Source: Thermoplasmata archaeon
GTDB lineage: Archaea; Thermoplasmatota; Thermoplasmata; B31-G17
Assembly (NCBI GenBank): GCA_003649915.1
Contig: QMTG01000044.1
Coordinates: forward strand, 1 to 8,549
Direction of reading: 5' to 3'
DNA: 8,549 nucleotides
Shown: in pieces, positions 6,726-8,549 of the stretch
How the letters are laid out: the number at the start of each line of letters is the position of its first letter
Position numbering within the stretch: the first letter of the stretch is position 1
Program-made: the position numbers and the translations under genes
The notes under the pieces: generated by a model
What the model was told of the DNA's origin: nothing
Seen by the model: the letters and a program-made list of their open reading frames with translations, nothing else
Databases searched by the model: none

Positions 6726-7168
6726 TTTTCCCCACCATACAAGTCATTTCTTTCGAGCCTTTCAGCAATCCTGTATATTATCTTTCTAGTACCATTTATG
6801 TCCGAGTTATAATGGCCCAAGCGCACCACACTCACCCTCAGCCCCCTTTTTTCCATCTCACGTCTTATCTCTTCCTCGCTAAACGGCTGGTCATACCCGA
6901 GCACTATAATATCAGGCTTGAGTTCCTCCATGATTCTGTATTTATCGTCCACATAGCCCAGCACCGCTTTATCGACTGGTTTTAAAGCCTCCACCATCCT
7001 TCTTCTAACTTCCTCGCTCATAATTGGATTGTGCTTGCTCCTGCGCACAGTCTCGTCCCTGGCAACGACAACTATCAACTCATCCCCTAACTTTTTCGCC
7101 TCCTCAAGAAAGTGCAAGTGCCCAGGATGGAGTATGTCAAACACGCCTGTAGCAATCACTCTGACCAT
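6722..7168 (-). CDS. ribL: Archaeal FAD synthetase (FMN adenylyltransferase)
   Basis: The product transfers AMP from ATP to FMN, giving FAD. The 148-residue protein is a small cytidylyltransferase-fold nucleotidyltransferase of the archaeal RibL type: GVFDILHPGHLHFL (8-21) holds the HxGH motif (His14, His17), VVVARDETVRR follows, IIVLGYDQPF (87-96) is the family signature, and NGTRKI (125-130) stands where the second nucleotide-binding motif (S/T-x-x-x-K-I) is expected. The ATG at 7168 overlaps the 3' end of ribB by 13 bases, with a good GGAGGT ribosome-binding site at 7178-7183 inside ribB. The protein contains no cysteine, although C-terminal cysteines have been described as conserved in the characterised methanogen enzyme. 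Its position between ribB and ribC supports FAD synthesis over a glycerol-phosphate cytidylyltransferase. Confidence 0.92.
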   Translation of the reverse strand: MVRVIATGVFDILHPGHLHFLEEAKKLGDELIVVVARDETVRRSKHNPIMSEEVRRRMVEALKPVDKAVLGYVDDKYRIMEELKPDIIVLGYDQPFSEEEIRREMEKRGLRVSVVRLGHYNSDINGTRKIIYRIAERLERNDLYGGEK

Positions 7169-7863
7169 TTCTCCCAGACCTCCAGTATTTGTGTGCCCTC
7201 AATGTAAGGCACTCCGTTCCTACGCGCATAGCGTATGGCATCCTCCACACTCAACGCATTGCCATCATCCCCCATCATTTCGCATATGGCAGCACATGGC
7301 GTTAGATTTGCCCATTTAAGAAGCACCGTTGCATATTCAGTATGCCCCCTCCTAGTGCCAAGCAGCCCCTCATCTGCAAGTAGTAATGGAACATGCCCCG
7401 GAGAGCGGAAGTTCTCTGCAAAGAGCAATATTGCGTCTTCCTGCTTCATGCTTTCAGCCTTCTTCGCAACCTCTGCAACCTGTGAGATTGTCAGGGCACG
7501 GTCGCGGTCTGTTATCCCTGTATACGTGCCGCGATGGTTGATTGTTATGGAGAAGGACGATTTTGTATCATAGGGCAGGTTTTGAGGCAAAAGGCTCGCG
7601 ATAAGCCTATCTCTCTCGCAAACATCCGCAAATAGGTCAACGAGCCTTCTCATACCAAACTTTTTCCAGTGCATGGGATGCATGGTAACGCATATAAGCC
7701 CTCCGCCATCCTTTCTCATAGTTCTGATGTGTAATGGCTTAACATGCTGGGCAGCCATTATGAAATCAACCTCGTCCTCGCGATCCTTCTCATCATGCAC
7801 AAGCGTAAAGCCACCGCTCACAAGCGATTTGATTGCCTCCTTTATGTCTTTTGGGAACTCCAT
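7156..7863 (-). CDS. ribB: 3,4-dihydroxy-2-butanone 4-phosphate synthase
   Basis: The product converts ribulose 5-phosphate to 3,4-dihydroxy-2-butanone 4-phosphate and formate, supplying the four-carbon unit of the riboflavin xylene ring. The protein has 235 residues, a stand-alone RibB without a fused GTP cyclohydrolase II, as is usual in archaea. Signatures are the acidic loop HDEKDREDEVDF (23-34; metal and substrate binding), DGGGLICV (52-59), SFSITINHRGTYTGITDRDRA (103-123), FRSPGHVPLL (152-161), RRGHTE (171-176) and CEMMGDDGNAL (194-204). The ATG at 7863 directly follows a G-rich AGGGGACGGG stretch that can act as ribosome-binding site, 24 bases after the stop of the HD gene. It overlaps ribL by 13 bases at its end, so HD-ribB-ribL-ribC form one transcription unit by spacing. 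Confidence 0.95.
   Translation of the reverse strand: MEFPKDIKEAIKSLVSGGFTLVHDEKDREDEVDFIMAAQHVKPLHIRTMRKDGGGLICVTMHPMHWKKFGMRRLVDLFADVCERDRLIASLLPQNLPYDTKSSFSITINHRGTYTGITDRDRALTISQVAEVAKKAESMKQEDAILLFAENFRSPGHVPLLLADEGLLGTRRGHTEYATVLLKWANLTPCAAICEMMGDDGNALSVEDAIRYARRNGVPYIEGTQILEVWEKWSE
7178..7183 (-). promoter_or_regulatory. Ribosome-binding site of ribL inside ribB
   Basis: GGAGGT on the - strand ends nine bases before the ribL ATG at 7168. It lies within the last codons of ribB and fixes the overlapping ribL start. Confidence 0.7.
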
Positions 7864-7887
7864 GCCCGTCCCCTAATACAGTGGGCA

Positions 7888-8415
7888 TCAATAAACTTTT
7901 TCCCGTGCATACTTTGCCTTTTCACATTCAAAATCTATAAAATCACAGTGATGGACAATTATTGCCTCGGGAGTGCGCTCAACGTAATCCCCCTCCTTGG
8001 AATGAGCCAATATTATATGGGCGAGTTCATTATAGCCCATAGCCATTGCCTTCATTGCACCGTACACAGGATGCCTCACTCTTTTCCCTAACTCACTCTT
8101 AACCACCCTGCCCTCAACAGCGCGATATTCCAGCAGTTTGCCCACATCGTGCAAAAGAGCACCTGCGATGAGTAAATCCATATTAATATCCTCTCTCTCC
8201 TTTCCAACAGCCAGTGCCATTTTTGTCACGACCCTGGTATGCTCCACAAGGCTTTTCTTGCAGTCTTTTATCAGCAGGGTAAACGGTATGGAATCCAGAT
8301 CATTCCAGCCACCTTCTTTCATGCACTCCGCCCATATATTGATAACTACGCTTCTCAGTCTCTCATCCTTTATATACTGCAGTTCTGGAAATTTATTAAC
8401 TATATACTCCCGCAT
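7888..8415 (-). CDS. HD-domain metal-dependent phosphohydrolase, function unknown
   Basis: The product has 175 residues and an HD-superfamily core. Candidate metal ligands are His59 (VEHTRV), His89-Asp90 (ALLHDVGKL), His115 (VRHPVYG), His138 (ILAHS) and Asp158 (HHCDFID). The H...HD...H...H...D spacing is that of HD proteins with a binuclear metal site. An N-terminal extension of about 50 residues has no recognised motif. HD proteins are typically cytoplasmic phosphomonoesterases, phosphodiesterases or nucleotidases, and a few binuclear ones are oxygenases. The gene is the first of the HD-ribB-ribL-ribC run and ends 24 bases before ribB, so a role in flavin metabolism is plausible but not shown. 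The ATG at 8415 has a clear GAGGTG ribosome-binding site seven bases upstream. I can assign the fold with confidence, not the substrate. Confidence 0.82.
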   Translation of the reverse strand: MREYIVNKFPELQYIKDERLRSVVINIWAECMKEGGWNDLDSIPFTLLIKDCKKSLVEHTRVVTKMALAVGKEREDINMDLLIAGALLHDVGKLLEYRAVEGRVVKSELGKRVRHPVYGAMKAMAMGYNELAHIILAHSKEGDYVERTPEAIIVHHCDFIDFECEKAKYAREKVY

Positions 8416-8549
8416 TTTTATGCACCTCAGAGGGGAGATTTGTGCATCGCATTTTAAACTTTACCAAACGGGTAGATAAGGCTAATAAATACAGGCATGA
8501 ATCAACGATGACAAAGTGGAAGGAAATGCTACCCCTTACTTTATAAAAA
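8416..8549 (-). promoter_or_regulatory. Leader and promoter region of the HD-ribBLC operon
   Basis: No gene was found in these 134 bases; the longest ATG-started frames are under 20 codons. On the - strand, GAGGTG (8423-8428) is the ribosome-binding site for the HD gene, and TTTAAAAT (8452-8459) is the best TATA-like box, placing a start near 8430. An inverted repeat ATGCAC/GTGCAT (8420-8425 and 8442-8447) spans the leader, and a short TACC-N5-GGTA dyad (8462-8474) lies just upstream of the TATA box. A second AT-rich element (TTTATAAA, 8540-8547) is nearly symmetrical and could belong to a divergent gene beyond the window or be a distal promoter. Confidence 0.45.
8420..8447. repeat. Inverted repeat in the leader of the HD-ribBLC operon
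   Basis: Six-base perfect arms (ATGCAC at 8420-8425, GTGCAT at 8442-8447) are separated by 16 bases. One arm overlaps the edge of the HD-gene ribosome-binding site. It may be an operator-type dyad or a weak RNA hairpin; with arms this short it could also be chance. Confidence 0.35.

Noticed and set aside
8470..8549. Possible small gene or tRNA at the right edge
   Set aside because: Frames here are under 20 codons and no cloverleaf, TTC loop or CCA-like end could be found.

Overview
The window looks like a piece of an archaeal chromosome. Most informative are an archaeal-type riboflavin synthase (RibC), an archaeal FAD synthetase (RibL), a fused ADP-forming acyl-CoA synthetase, a SIS-fold bifunctional phosphoglucose/phosphomannose isomerase and a PUA-domain RNA-binding protein. 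TATA-like boxes sit about 27 bases before two genes that have no ribosome-binding site. The mix, with a PEGA/GWN-type surface protein and a peptide-fermenter enzyme (ADP-forming acyl-CoA synthetase), suggests a heterotrophic euryarchaeote, perhaps Thermoplasmatota (Aciduliprofundum/DHVE2-like). That placement is inference; no marker gene settles it.

Layout: one truncated surface-protein gene on the + strand (1-685) ends tail to tail with, and overlaps by 12 bases, a run of nine genes that all read on the - strand. In transcription order (right to left) these are: an HD-domain hydrolase (8415-7888), ribB (7863-7156), ribL (7168-6722), ribC (6725-6261); after a 100-base promoter region, a ribbon-helix-helix protein with a striking acidic/poly-arginine tail (6160-5696) and a PUA-domain protein (5677-5192); then, after a probable leaderless promoter, PGI/PMI (5112-4075) and the ADP-forming acyl-CoA synthetase (4063-1990, interrupted by a one-base frameshift at an A8 run); and finally, after another probable leaderless promoter, the large subunit of a 3-isopropylmalate dehydratase-type enzyme (1930-674).

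Functionally, HD-ribB-ribL-ribC forms a tight flavin operon: RibB makes the four-carbon unit of the xylene ring, RibC performs the final dismutation to riboflavin, and RibL adenylylates FMN to FAD. The HD protein at the head is unassigned and is a candidate for a phosphohydrolase acting in flavin metabolism. The RHH and PUA genes form a nucleic-acid-binding pair. PGI/PMI and the acyl-CoA synthetase are central-carbon and energy genes 11 bases apart. The LeuC-type gene has no small-subunit partner in the window.

No tRNA, rRNA, CRISPR array, insertion sequence or integrase was seen. The most interesting points are the A8 frameshift in the acyl-CoA synthetase, the HD protein in the flavin operon, and the charge-segmented tail of the RHH protein, whose arginine codons also provide a Shine-Dalgarno-like sequence for the next gene.
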